A stretch of DNA of 64,000 nt from Seohaeicola zhoushanensis (GTDB lineage: Bacteria > Pseudomonadota > Alphaproteobacteria > Rhodobacterales > Rhodobacteraceae): assembly GCF_014656415.1 (NCBI RefSeq), contig NZ_BNCJ01000001.1:547406-611405 (forward strand), in the 5' to 3' direction. How positions within the stretch are numbered: the first letter of the stretch is position 1; every line of letters starts with the position of its first letter. Positions 9,079-16,992 of this stretch are shown here, piece by piece. A model generated the notes under the pieces. The model worked only from the letters and a program-made list of their open reading frames with translations. It was not told where the DNA came from and did no database searches. The position numbers and the translations under genes were made by a program.

Positions 9079-9453
9079 TCAGTTGCCTGCGCCGCAGAAC
9101 TTGCCTGCGCCACAATTCGACACCTTGCCGGCCGGACGGTTGACGATCGGGGGCTGATCCTTGGCGTTTGCCACATCGCCGACCGAATCTGTGCCCGCTA
9201 CGACCTTGCCGAGGACGGTGCGGCCCACGCCTGAAGCGGGCAGGTCTTGTTTCTGACGCCCCGTAGCGGTCTGTCCTTCGTCGGTGGCAGCGGCGTAGGT
9301 TTCTGCGCCAAGCCCGATGCGCTTCTTGATGGTGTAGAAATATTCGCCCGGACCAAAGGATCCGTGAGCCAGCCCGCGCTGCTGGGCGAAGTCGATGCCC
9401 ATAACAATGAGAAACGCAACTGAACAGAAAGACAAAAATGCGAGCTTGCCCAA
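9079..9453 (-). CDS. small N-terminally anchored protein of unknown function
   Basis: A 124-residue protein with one N-terminal hydrophobic helix (residues 2-20) and no clear signal-peptidase site, so probably membrane-anchored with a periplasmic tail. The tail is polar and ends in NCGAGKFCGAGN, two Cys-Gly-Ala-Gly units that could bind metal or form a disulfide. The start is TTG at 9453; ATCGGAG with GGAG 8 nt upstream supports it, and no ATG precedes the helix. No family was recognised. It is flanked by the dehydrogenase gene and rnpB. Confidence 0.55.
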   Translation of the reverse strand: MGKLAFLSFCSVAFLIVMGIDFAQQRGLAHGSFGPGEYFYTIKKRIGLGAETYAAATDEGQTATGRQKQDLPASGVGRTVLGKVVAGTDSVGDVANAKDQPPIVNRPAGKVSNCGAGKFCGAGN

Positions 9454-9629
9454 GGCGCTTACTCCGATAGCTGATAATTTGGCATAATTTGCTCCTGAAA
9501 CCCGGCAGGAATGCGGCCTGTTTGGTGCAATTCAGCGATAAGTAGTTAATTTGTAATCTATCCGTACGGTTAAATTCGCCGGACGGAACCGTCAAATGCG
9601 GGAGACGGTTGGGAAGGTCACCGGGTCAG

Positions 9630-10030
9630 GCTGCGCGGAGGGCCTGTAAGCCGGATTCTGTTCCCGGCGGTTGCCCGCCGTTCGATGACCATTCCTCTAC
9701 GGTGCATGTTGCCATGCACCTTTAGCTGCCAACCCGACCCCTCTCGGCGAAAGCGTGCCTAGCGGCGGTATCCCCGAAGGGACCTGTCCCGCGCGGGGGT
9801 CCTATTCGGCATTGCTCCCGGTGGGGCTTGCCGTGCCGCCCCTGTTGCCAGGGGCGCGGTGGGCTCTTACCCCACCGTTTCACCCTTACCCCGGCGGACC
9901 GGGGCGGTCTGTTCTCTGTGGCGCTTTCCGTCGGGTTTCCCCGCCCGGGCGTTACCCGGCACCGTTGCCTTCCGGAGTCCGGACTTTCCTCGGAGGTTGC
10001 CCCCCGCGGCCATCCGGCCCTCCGCGCGGG
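9630..10030 (-). ncRNA. rnpB: RNase P RNA (type A)
   Basis: On the minus strand the 5' part contains GAGGAAAGTCCGGACTCC (complement of about 9974-9991) and the 3' end contains ACAGAATCCGGCTTACAGGCC (complement ending at 9641), the universal RNase P RNA blocks. Helix P1 is formed by the strands at 10016-10027 and 9633-9644, which are complementary over 12 bp and fix both ends to within a few nucleotides. The length of about 400 nt fits alphaproteobacterial ribozymes that process tRNA 5' ends. Confidence 0.95.
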
Positions 10031-10034
10031 CATT

Positions 10035-10063
10035 GCTTTGACAGGCGCAGGGGCGCGGGTCAA
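10035..10063 (-). promoter_or_regulatory. putative rnpB promoter
   Basis: Reading the minus strand, TTGACC (10063-10058) and CAAAGC (10040-10035) are 17 nt apart. The expected start falls near 10029, at the predicted 5' end of RNase P RNA. The -35 box is good and the -10 box weak. Confidence 0.45.
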
Positions 10064-10191
10064 GCGGCTGCGACGCGGGCATGTGTGACCTGTTTCACAG
10101 ACCGGGGCACCCGTTTCGGCCTAGTCTGAGGCGATGGGGTAATACCGGCGCCGGGCTCACTCGCCCGCGCCGCGACTTGCGGGAGACGACC

Positions 10192-10893
10192 ATGACCGAC
10201 CTCAAAGTCGCCCTGTCGAGGCTGGGCAGGGAGCACGGATACTACAGCCCCAAGGGCGGCCTGCTGGACGATGTGCGCCGCCTGCTCGGCGCCGCGGCCG
10301 GGCCCGAGCCGTCGCTGCCCGGAGCGGAACGCGAGGCGCGCCGACTGGCGCGGCTGCTTCGCGCGCGGGCGCGCGCCACCGCCGAGGTCGCCGAAAGCCG
10401 GTTCGAGGCGGTCCGGTCCCAGACGACCGAGACCTGGGGCCGCTGGTGGACGGCGCTTGGCGAATACGGCGAGGAGTCGCCGGAGGCGCAGAAGGCGCGC
10501 GACGCCTATCTCAGCGCGCTGCTGAACCACGATTGCGAATTGCGCTGCCGGTTGCTGGACTGTGCCTTGCTGATCGCCGAGTCGGGCCGGCAGGAACAGG
10601 AACTCGTGCAGATCGCCGAGGCCCAGAGGGCCGCCGAACGCGCTTGCGCCGCGGCGGTGCGGGATACCGGCGGCCCCGGAGCCGCGCGGCTGCTGGCGGG
10701 CGTCCAGTCGCTGCGCGCGCCGCTGGCGCGGTTGCAGAAGGCCCACGCGCGCATTGTCGCGCTGGCCCAGGTGGAACAGCGGCGGATCGAGACCATCAAG
10801 CGCTCGAACGACAGCTGGATCTCGGACATCCGCGCCAAGAACCTTGGCGATGCCGTGCGGAAGGCGTTGAAGGCGCTGGGTATCGCGGCCTGA
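10192..10893 (+). CDS. hypothetical helical protein, 233 residues
   Basis: No family was recognised. The protein has no signal peptide or membrane segment and is rich in Arg, Ala, Glu and Leu in long amphipathic stretches (about 40-215), suggesting a helical bundle or coiled coil. The C-terminus (SISDIR-like, then LGDAVRKALKALGIAA) is an amphipathic helix. ATG 10192 with GGGAG just upstream is preferred to a frame beginning at 10081, which runs back toward the rnpB promoter. It precedes pgsA by 52 nt on the same strand. Confidence 0.65.
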   Translation: MTDLKVALSRLGREHGYYSPKGGLLDDVRRLLGAAAGPEPSLPGAEREARRLARLLRARARATAEVAESRFEAVRSQTTETWGRWWTALGEYGEESPEAQKARDAYLSALLNHDCELRCRLLDCALLIAESGRQEQELVQIAEAQRAAERACAAAVRDTGGPGAARLLAGVQSLRAPLARLQKAHARIVALAQVEQRRIETIKRSNDSWISDIRAKNLGDAVRKALKALGIAA

Positions 10894-10945
10894 GCATGGC
10901 GCGGCGCCTCTTTCCTTGGCTGGGGCGAAAGGCTATGCCTCGGCC

Positions 10946-11614
10946 ATGCCAAGGATGAACATTCCGACTCTGCTGACCACTTTGCGCCTGCTGGCCGCGC
11001 CCGGCCTCGCGGTGATGTTCCTGTTCTTCGCGCGGCCCTATGCCGACTGGTTCGCCCTGGTGCTGTTCCTTGGCGCGGCGATCACCGACTGGTTCGACGG
11101 TTATCTCGCGCGGATGTGGAAGCAGGAAACCCGGATGGGCGCGATGCTTGACCCGATCGCCGACAAGGCGATGGTGGTGATCGCGCTGAGCGTGATCCTC
11201 GGCTATTCCTCGATGTCGCCCTGGCTGGTGCTGCCGACCACGATGATCCTGTTCCGCGAGGTCTTCGTCTCGGGCCTGCGCGAATACCTGGGCAATGTCT
11301 CGGGCACGCTGAAGGTGACCAAGCTCGCCAAGTGGAAGACGACGGCGCAGATGGTGGCGATCGCGGTGCTGTTCAGCCAGGGGATCTTCGAGCATCATCT
11401 CGGCGTCGCCTCGTGGGGGATCGACCCCGAGCAGTTCGACGCGATCCTCACCGGGCGGATGCCCGACCCGCAGGGGCTGCGCTGGACGGCGAAGGCGGTG
11501 GAGTGGTCCGGGCGGGCCGGATTGTGGCTGCTCTGGATCGCGGCTGGCCTCACGCTGGTGACGGGCTATGATTACTTCCGCAAGGCGCTGCCGCATCTGA
11601 AGGAGGTGCGTTGA
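10946..11614 (+). CDS. pgsA: CDP-diacylglycerol--glycerol-3-phosphate 3-phosphatidyltransferase
   Basis: A 222-residue integral membrane enzyme catalysing the committed step of phosphatidylglycerol synthesis. It shows the complete CDP-alcohol phosphotransferase motif, D-x2-DG-x2-AR-x8-G-x3-D-x3-D, in DWFDGYLAR...GAMLDPIADK. About five hydrophobic helices are visible. ATG 10946 is chosen; ATG 10955 is an alternative. Its TGA overlaps the moaD ATG by one base, so the three genes pgsA-moaD-moaE are probably one operon. Confidence 0.93.
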   Translation: MPRMNIPTLLTTLRLLAAPGLAVMFLFFARPYADWFALVLFLGAAITDWFDGYLARMWKQETRMGAMLDPIADKAMVVIALSVILGYSSMSPWLVLPTTMILFREVFVSGLREYLGNVSGTLKVTKLAKWKTTAQMVAIAVLFSQGIFEHHLGVASWGIDPEQFDAILTGRMPDPQGLRWTAKAVEWSGRAGLWLLWIAAGLTLVTGYDYFRKALPHLKEVR

Positions 11615-11859
11615 TGGAGGTTCTGTATTTCGCCTGGGTCCGCGAGCGGATCGGGCTGCCGAGGGAGCGGGTCGAGACCGTTGCCACCACGGTGGCCGGG
11701 CTGGTCGAAGAACTGCGGGCGCGCGAGCCGCGCTACGAGGCGGCCTTCGCCGACCTGAAGGCGTTGCGCGTGGCTGTCGATCAGAAGCTGGCCGATTTCG
11801 ACGCGCCGCTGGCGGGGGTGCGCGAGGTCGCCTTCTTCCCGCCGATGACCGGGGGCTGA
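11614..11859 (+). CDS. moaD: molybdopterin synthase small (sulfur-carrier) subunit
   Basis: An 81-residue ubiquitin-fold sulfur carrier ending in the required Gly-Gly (MTGG), which is thiocarboxylated and donates sulfur to make the dithiolene of molybdopterin. A strong AAGGAGG lies 7-8 nt before ATG 11614, inside the end of pgsA. moaE, its partner, starts 2 nt after its stop. Confidence 0.93.
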   Translation: MEVLYFAWVRERIGLPRERVETVATTVAGLVEELRAREPRYEAAFADLKALRVAVDQKLADFDAPLAGVREVAFFPPMTGG

Positions 11860-11860
11860 G

Positions 11861-12298
11861 GTGCGGGTGGTGGTGCAGTCCGCGCCCTTCGATCTCGGCG
11901 CCGAGGCCGAGGCCTTCGGGCGGGCACCCGGCATCGGTGCCGTCGTGACCTTCTCGGGCGTGGTGCGCGACCTTGGCGACGGGCTGGCGGCGATGGAGAT
12001 CGAACACTATCCGGGCATGAGCGAGGCAGCGCTGGAGGAGATCGCGCGGGCCGCGGTGGAGCGTTGGTCGCTGGCGGATGTGCTTGTGATCCACCGCTTC
12101 GGCAAGCTGGTCCCCGGCGAGCGGATCATGATGGTGGCGACCGCTTCGGCCCATCGCAAGGCGGCCTTCGAGGCGGCGGAATTCCTGATGGACTATCTCA
12201 AGTCTCGGGCCCCCTTCTGGAAGAAGGAATACCGGGCCGACGGGTCGGAATGGGTGGCCGCGAAGGGTGACGACGAGGACGCCCTGACCCGCTGGTGA
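11861..12298 (+). CDS. moaE: molybdopterin synthase catalytic subunit
   Basis: A 145-residue protein matching MoaE: ASAHRKAAFEAAEFLMDYLKSRAPFWKKE holds the conserved lysines (the PFWKKE region) that, with MoaD, convert precursor Z to molybdopterin. The start is GTG at 11861, directly after moaD. Length is normal. A 71-bp dispersed repeat begins 2 nt past its stop. Confidence 0.93.
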   Translation: MRVVVQSAPFDLGAEAEAFGRAPGIGAVVTFSGVVRDLGDGLAAMEIEHYPGMSEAALEEIARAAVERWSLADVLVIHRFGKLVPGERIMMVATASAHRKAAFEAAEFLMDYLKSRAPFWKKEYRADGSEWVAAKGDDEDALTRW

Positions 12299-12300
12299 AA

Positions 12301-12370
12301 GCGTCCCAGCTAGGACGCTATCCAACCAATTGTAATCGTTGTGTATTTTCGGGGAGTGAATCCGGGACAC
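12301..12370 (-). repeat. 71-bp dispersed repeat, copy 2 (diverged, 70 bp)
   Basis: On the minus strand it begins GTGTCCCGGATTCACT and ends GTCCTAGCTGGGACGC, matching the ends of copies 1 and 3 with several substitutions. The A/T-rich middle is unrelated. The palindromic end lies 2 nt after the moaE stop. Confidence 0.7.
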
Positions 12371-12486
12371 CGGTTTTACCTCGATTCCGGGCCGTGGCGG
12401 CGGGGGTGATCCCGCCCTGCGAGGGCCGTTTTCTTTCGGGCGGGCGGCCCCTAGAATCCGCTCTGAGGCAGAAGCAGGAGAAGACA

Positions 12487-12789
12487 ATGCGCAGCAGGAT
12501 TTTCGCGGCGGTCGTGGTGGCCGGGCTGGGGGCGGTACTTGGCGGCGGCCCGGCTTGGGCGGCGTCGATGGGGCGTTACGAGGTGCATGGCGTCGAGGCG
12601 GATGACTTCCTCAAGATGCGCGCCGGGCCGGGGACCGGATACGTGGTGGTGCTCGGCCTGCCGAACGGCACGGTGTTGCAGGTGCAGGAGTGCACCCAGA
12701 CCGGCAGCACGCGCTGGTGCCGGGTCGCGCTCGACCAGGCACGGGGGATGAAGGGCTGGGTGTCCTGGACCTATCTGCGGAAGCGATGA
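12487..12789 (+). CDS. secreted bacterial SH3-domain protein
   Basis: A 100-residue protein with a Sec signal peptide (MRSRIF plus a hydrophobic stretch ending in AWAA, residues 1-26). The rest is one SH3_3 domain: FLKMRAGPGTGY, LPNGTVL and GWVSWTYL are typical. Two cysteines (about 73 and 83) could form a periplasmic disulfide. Such domains usually bind peptidoglycan or its peptides. AGGAG lies about 7 nt before ATG 12487. Confidence 0.8.
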   Translation: MRSRIFAAVVVAGLGAVLGGGPAWAASMGRYEVHGVEADDFLKMRAGPGTGYVVVLGLPNGTVLQVQECTQTGSTRWCRVALDQARGMKGWVSWTYLRKR

Positions 12790-12911
12790 CCGGAGGGGGG
12801 CTTGTCGAGGGACACGCGGGAGGGTGCGCAATGAATGCGCACCCTACGGTGAGGCGAAGCTTGCGAGGGAGCGCCCGCCGCGCGGGGGAGGGCGCGAAAG
12901 CGCCGGGCGGG

Positions 12912-13020
12912 CGAAATCCTGCGAGGATTTCGGTTCGTTTTCCTGCGAGGAAAACGGGGCACCTCTCCGCTGGCGCGAATTCCTCGCAGGAATTCGGCCG
13001 TTTTCCGCGCCGGAAAACGG
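12912..13020. repeat. array of four short hairpins before fabB
   Basis: Four perfect inverted repeats lie in a 330-bp gene-free spacer: CGAAATCC/GGATTTCG (12912-12932), CGTTTTCC/GGAAAACG (12936-12956), CGAATTCC/GGAATTCG (12976-12996) and CCGTTTTCC/GGAAAACGG (12998-13020). Each has a 5-nt loop, the first three TGCGA or TCGCA. Related hairpin pairs occur at 47665 and 53188. No reading frame here looks coding. Confidence 0.85.
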
Positions 13021-13062
13021 TGGCGGCCAGGAGAATGGGTTTTCGCGCCCCGCGCTAGGTGG

Positions 13063-13091
13063 TTGCACCCCGCTGCCCCGCTGGCCTACAC
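13063..13091 (+). promoter_or_regulatory. putative fabB-fabI promoter
   Basis: TTGCAC (13063-13068) and CTACAC (13086-13091) are separated by 17 nt and lie 29 nt before the fabB start, downstream of the hairpin array. This would make fabB-fabI independent of the upstream gene. Confidence 0.4.
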
Positions 13092-13119
13092 AGGGCAAAG
13101 GCAGAAGAGGAGAGCGCTT

Positions 13120-14349
13120 ATGCGCCGCGTCGTCGTTACAGGTCTGGGAATCGTATCCTCCATCGGCAACAACCGGGACGAGGTCATCGCCGCCCTCAAG
13201 GCAGGGAAGAGCGGGATCGTGGCCTCGGAGGAAATGGCCGAGCACGGGTTCCGCAGCCGGGTTGCCGGCACGCTCAAGCTCGACGTGACCGAGCATGTCG
13301 AGAAGCGGGCGCTGCGCTTCATGGGGCCGGGGGCGGCCTATGCCTATATCGCCATGAACGAGGCGATTGCCGATGCCGGTCTGGACGAGGCCGATATCGT
13401 CAACCCGCGCACCGGCCTTGTCGCCGGGTCGGGCGGGCCGTCGACCAGCGCGATCTTCGCCGCGCATCAGACGGTGCTGTCGAGCGGCGCGACCAAGCGG
13501 ATCGGGCCCTTTGCGGTGCCGAAAGCCATGTCCTCGACAATCTCGGCGAACCTCTCGACCGCCTTCAAGATCAAGGGCATCAACTATTCGATCACCTCGG
13601 CCTGTTCGACCTCGCTGCATTGCATCGGCAATGCGGCCGAGCAGATCATGATGGGCAAGCAGGACGTGATGTTCGCCGGCGGCGGTGAGGAGCTGGACTG
13701 GACGCTGTCCTGCCTGTTCGATGCGATGGGCGCGATGTCGTCGAAATACAACGACACGCCGGAGAAGGCCTCGCGGGCGTTTGACGCCAACCGCGATGGG
13801 TTCGTGATCTCGGGCGGCGGCGGCATCGTCGTGCTGGAGGAGCTGGAGCACGCCAAGGCGCGCGGCGCCAAGATCTATGCCGAGGTGACCGGCTATGCCG
13901 CCACCAGCGACGGCCACGACATGGTGGCACCCAGTGGCGAGGGTGGCGAGCGGGCGATGCGGCTGGCGCTGTCGACGCTGCCGCAGGGCCGCAAGGTCGG
14001 CTATATCAACGCGCATGGCACCTCGACGCCGGTGGGCGACGTGGGCGAGGTCATGGCGGTGCGCCGGGTCTTCGGCGAGGGCAGCACGCCGCCGATCAGC
14101 TCGACCAAGTCGATGACCGGCCACGCGCAGGGCGCGGCCGGCGCGCTGGAGGCGATCTTCAGCCTGCTGATGCTGGATGGCGATTTCATCACCCGCTCGA
14201 TCAACGTCGAGACGCTGGACCCGGCCTTGAAGCCGGAAGAGATTGCCACCGCCCATGTCGAGAACGCGGGTCTCGACTCTGTGATGACCAATTCCTTCGG
14301 CTTCGGCGGCACCAACGGGTCGATGATCCTGTCCAGATATCACGGGTAA
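13120..14349 (+). CDS. fabB: beta-ketoacyl-ACP synthase I
   Basis: A 409-residue condensing enzyme of fatty-acid elongation. The active-site Cys is in [15 protein letters not shown], and the two histidines are in [11 protein letters not shown] and the [12 protein letters not shown] region. The C-terminal GFGGTNGSM is typical. It resembles FabB rather than FabF, implying a role in unsaturated fatty-acid synthesis. fabI follows after 3 nt. fabA, which in related genomes often precedes fabB, is not adjacent here; the spacer holds repeats. Confidence 0.93.
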   Translation: MRRVVVTGLGIVSSIGNNRDEVIAALKAGKSGIVASEEMAEHGFRSRVAGTLKLDVTEHVEKRALRFMGPGAAYAYIAMNEAIADAGLDEADIVNPRTGLVAGSGGPSTSAIFAAHQTVLSSGATKRIGPFAVPKAMSSTISANLSTAFKIKGINYSITSACSTSLHCIGNAAEQIMMGKQDVMFAGGGEELDWTLSCLFDAMGAMSSKYNDTPEKASRAFDANRDGFVISGGGGIVVLEELEHAKARGAKIYAEVTGYAATSDGHDMVAPSGEGGERAMRLALSTLPQGRKVGYINAHGTSTPVGDVGEVMAVRRVFGEGSTPPISSTKSMTGHAQGAAGALEAIFSLLMLDGDFITRSINVETLDPALKPEEIATAHVENAGLDSVMTNSFGFGGTNGSMILSRYHG

Positions 14350-14352
14350 AAC

Positions 14353-15144
14353 ATGAGCGAGCAACTCAAGGGCAAGCGCGGCCTCATCATGGGGGTGGCC
14401 AATGACCGCTCCATCGCCTGGGGGATCGCCAAGGCGATGCACGAGGCGGGGGCCGAGCTGGCCTTTACCTACCAGGGCGAGGCCTTCGGCAGCCGGCTGA
14501 AGCCGCTGGCCGAAAGTGTCGGATCGGATTTCATGGTGGATGTCGATGTGACCGACGACGCCTCGCTGGACGCCGCCTTCGCGCAGCTGGGCGAACGCTG
14601 GCCGACCATCGACTTCGTGGTTCATGCCATCGCCTTCTCGGACAAGTCCGAACTGACCGGGCGGTTCCTGAACACAACGCGGGCGAACTTCAAGAACTCG
14701 ATGGATATCTCGGCCTATTCCTTCATCGACGTGGCGCGGCGCGCCTATCCGCTGATGAAGGACAATGGCGGCACGCTGATCACGCTGACCTACCAGGGCT
14801 CGCAGCGGGTGGTGCCGAACTACAACGTGATGGGCGTGGCCAAGGCGGCGCTGGAGGCGGCGACGCGCTATCTGGCGAACGACCTCGGCCCCGATCAGAT
14901 CCGCGTGAACGCGATCAGCCCGGGCCCGATGAAGACGCTGGCCGGCGCGGCCATCGGCGGGGCGCGCAAGACCTACAAGTTCACCGACCAGAACGCGCCG
15001 CTGCGCAGCAATGCGACGCTGGAGGCGGTCGGGGGCACGGCGGTCTATCTTGTTTCGGACGCTGGGAAATTCACCACGGGCGAGATCATCCGGGTGGACG
15101 GGGGCTTCCACGTCCTGGGGATGCCGCAGCCCGATTTCATCTGA
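14353..15144 (+). CDS. fabI: enoyl-ACP reductase (NADH)
   Basis: A 263-residue atypical short-chain reductase that reduces trans-2-enoyl-ACP. It has the FabI nucleotide-binding start GVANDRSIAWGIAKAM and the catalytic Tyr-x6-Lys in NYNVMGVAKAAL. NAISPGPMKTLAGAAI and the C-terminal IRVDGGFHVLGM are also typical. This is the triclosan-target class. It is co-transcribed with fabB. Confidence 0.95.
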   Translation: MSEQLKGKRGLIMGVANDRSIAWGIAKAMHEAGAELAFTYQGEAFGSRLKPLAESVGSDFMVDVDVTDDASLDAAFAQLGERWPTIDFVVHAIAFSDKSELTGRFLNTTRANFKNSMDISAYSFIDVARRAYPLMKDNGGTLITLTYQGSQRVVPNYNVMGVAKAALEAATRYLANDLGPDQIRVNAISPGPMKTLAGAAIGGARKTYKFTDQNAPLRSNATLEAVGGTAVYLVSDAGKFTTGEIIRVDGGFHVLGMPQPDFI

Positions 15145-15216
15145 TCGGGCGCGACGCTCCGAATAATTCCCAAAGCTCGCCACGCGGCGGCCACAGTCGG
15201 GGGCGATACCGGCTGC

Positions 15217-15408
15217 ATGAGCGAGATCGATACATCCATACGCCAGGACATGCCCGACCGTCGCGGCGCTATGCTGAACGGGGTGCTGAGACTGGTTGCC
15301 ATCGGCGCGATGGCGCTGATCGCGAGTACCCTTCTCAGCAACCCGAGGATCACCGGGTTGCTCTGGGGGAATGCCGTCAGCGCGACGCAGAGCCAGCCCG
15401 CGCGCTGA
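15217..15408 (+). CDS. small single-pass membrane protein, unknown
   Basis: A 63-residue frame with a polar N-terminus (1-20) and one hydrophobic segment (about 22-42, LRLVAIGAMALIASTLL). No family was recognised. It starts at ATG 15217, 73 nt after fabI, and has no strong Shine-Dalgarno. The hydrophobic profile supports a real gene; the short length leaves doubt. Confidence 0.4.
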   Translation: MSEIDTSIRQDMPDRRGAMLNGVLRLVAIGAMALIASTLLSNPRITGLLWGNAVSATQSQPAR

Positions 15409-15480
15409 GGCTCCGGCGCGATCGGATCTTTCGCGCCCTGCCGTCCTGTGCAACTCTCCGCGCCGACAAGGGGGAGTGCG

Positions 15481-16167
15481 ATGGCGATCACCACATGTGT
15501 CTTCGATGCCTATGGCACGTTGTTCGACGTGGCCGCGGCGGCGCGGCAGGCGGCGGCGGAGCCGGGGTTCGAGAGGCTGCGCGATAGCTGGGCGCAGGTG
15601 GCGCGCGACTGGCGGCAGAAGCAGCTGAGCTATTCGTGGCTGCGCGCGGTGGCCGGGGCGCACGCGGATTTCTGGGAGGTGACGCAGGACGGGCTCGACT
15701 GGGCGCTGGAGGCGAACGGGCTGGGCGGCGAGGTGGCGTTGCGGCAGCGGCTGCTGGATCTCTACTGGGAGCTGCGGGCCTTTCCCGAGGTGCCGGCGAT
15801 GCTGAAGACGTTGAAGGCGGGCGGGCTGGCCACGGCGATCCTGTCGAACGGGTCGCCGAGGATGCTGGAGGGGGCGGTCAGCTCGGCCGGGATCGGGGAT
15901 GTGCTGGACGACGTGCTTTCGGTCGAGAGCGTCGGCGTCTTCAAGCCGGCGCGGGTGGTTTACGACCTTGTGGGCCAGCGGTTCAGCTGCGCGCCGGGCG
16001 AGGTGCTGTTCGTTTCGTCCAATGGCTGGGATGCGGCGGCGGGGGCGGGATATGGGTTCTTCACCGCCTGGGTGAACCGGGCGGGAGAGCCGATGGACCG
16101 GCTGCCGTGGAAGCCGCACCGGGTGCTGAAGGATCTGACGGGCATTCCGAAGGAGGCAGGACTTTAG
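15481..16167 (+). CDS. haloacid dehalogenase, type II (HAD superfamily)
   Basis: A 228-residue protein with the L-2-haloacid dehalogenase pattern: nucleophile Asp9 in VFDAYGTLFD, ILSNGSPRM (motif II), the motif III Lys in VGVFKPAR, and the acidic motif SSNGWDAAAGAGYGF. These hydrolyse L-2-haloacids to D-2-hydroxyacids through an aspartyl ester. GGGGAG lies just before ATG 15481. The hydrolase gene follows with no gap, so both may act on the same or related small acids. Confidence 0.88.
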   Translation: MAITTCVFDAYGTLFDVAAAARQAAAEPGFERLRDSWAQVARDWRQKQLSYSWLRAVAGAHADFWEVTQDGLDWALEANGLGGEVALRQRLLDLYWELRAFPEVPAMLKTLKAGGLATAILSNGSPRMLEGAVSSAGIGDVLDDVLSVESVGVFKPARVVYDLVGQRFSCAPGEVLFVSSNGWDAAAGAGYGFFTAWVNRAGEPMDRLPWKPHRVLKDLTGIPKEAGL

Positions 16168-16992
16168 ATGCAATTCAAGACGTCGGACGGGCTGAGCCTG
16201 CATGTCGAGGACGCAGGGAGCGGCAAGGTGTTGCTGTGCCTGCCGGGGCTGACGCGCAACACGCGCGATTTCGATTTCGTCGCGCCGCACCTGGGCGACT
16301 ACCGGGTGATCCGGATGGATTACCGCGGGCGCGGGCAGTCCGAGCGCGACCCGGAGTTTGCCAATTACAACGTGGTGCGCGAGGCGCGGGACGTGGTCGA
16401 GCTGCTGGACCATCTCGGGATTGGGAAGGCCTGCGTGCTGGGCACCTCGCGCGGGGGGCTGGTGGCGATGGCGCTGGCGGCGCTGTTCGGCGACCGGCTG
16501 GGCGGTGCGGTGCTGAACGACGTGGGGCCGGTGATCGCGCCCGAGGGCATTGCCTTCATCATGACCTATGTGGGCAAGCGGCCGCCCTACCGGACCTATG
16601 ACGAGGCGGCGGCGGCGCTGGAGCGGATCTATTCGCGCAGCTTCACCGGGGTATCGCCCGAGGTCTGGCAGCGCATGGCGCGGGTGCAATACGACGAGAC
16701 GCCGGACGGGCTGGACCTGCGCTATGACCCGAAGCTGCGCGATGCGCTGCTGGCGCAGGCCGAGGCCGGCCCCGCGCCGGATCTCTGGCCCTGGTTCGAG
16801 GCGCTGAAGGGCCGCCCGGTGGGCGTGATCCGGGGCGCCAACTCGGACCTGCTGAGCCCCGCGACACTGGCCGAGATGCAGGCCCGTTTCCCCGAGATGA
16901 TCGTCGAGACCGTGCCGGGGCGCGGCCATGTGCCCTTCCTCGACGAACCTGAATCCTTGCGCGTGATCCGCGCCGTGATGGAGAGAACATGA
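16168..16992 (+). CDS. alpha/beta-fold hydrolase
   Basis: A 274-residue protein with the alpha/beta-hydrolase triad: Ser in the nucleophile elbow GTSRGG, a candidate Asp in RGANSDLL and His in GRGHVPFLDEPE. The oxyanion region is CLPGLTRNTRDF. The substrate is unknown. It starts on the codon after the dehalogenase stop and its end overlaps the dehydratase gene by 4 nt, forming a three-gene operon. Confidence 0.88.
   Translation: MQFKTSDGLSLHVEDAGSGKVLLCLPGLTRNTRDFDFVAPHLGDYRVIRMDYRGRGQSERDPEFANYNVVREARDVVELLDHLGIGKACVLGTSRGGLVAMALAALFGDRLGGAVLNDVGPVIAPEGIAFIMTYVGKRPPYRTYDEAAAALERIYSRSFTGVSPEVWQRMARVQYDETPDGLDLRYDPKLRDALLAQAEAGPAPDLWPWFEALKGRPVGVIRGANSDLLSPATLAEMQARFPEMIVETVPGRGHVPFLDEPESLRVIRAVMERT

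Noticed and set aside
12844-16929. 1361-codon minus-strand open frame
   Set aside because: It lies opposite fabB, fabI, the dehalogenase and the hydrolase, all with clear family motifs. The product is Arg/His/Pro-rich low-complexity, as expected for the complement of G+C-rich codons.
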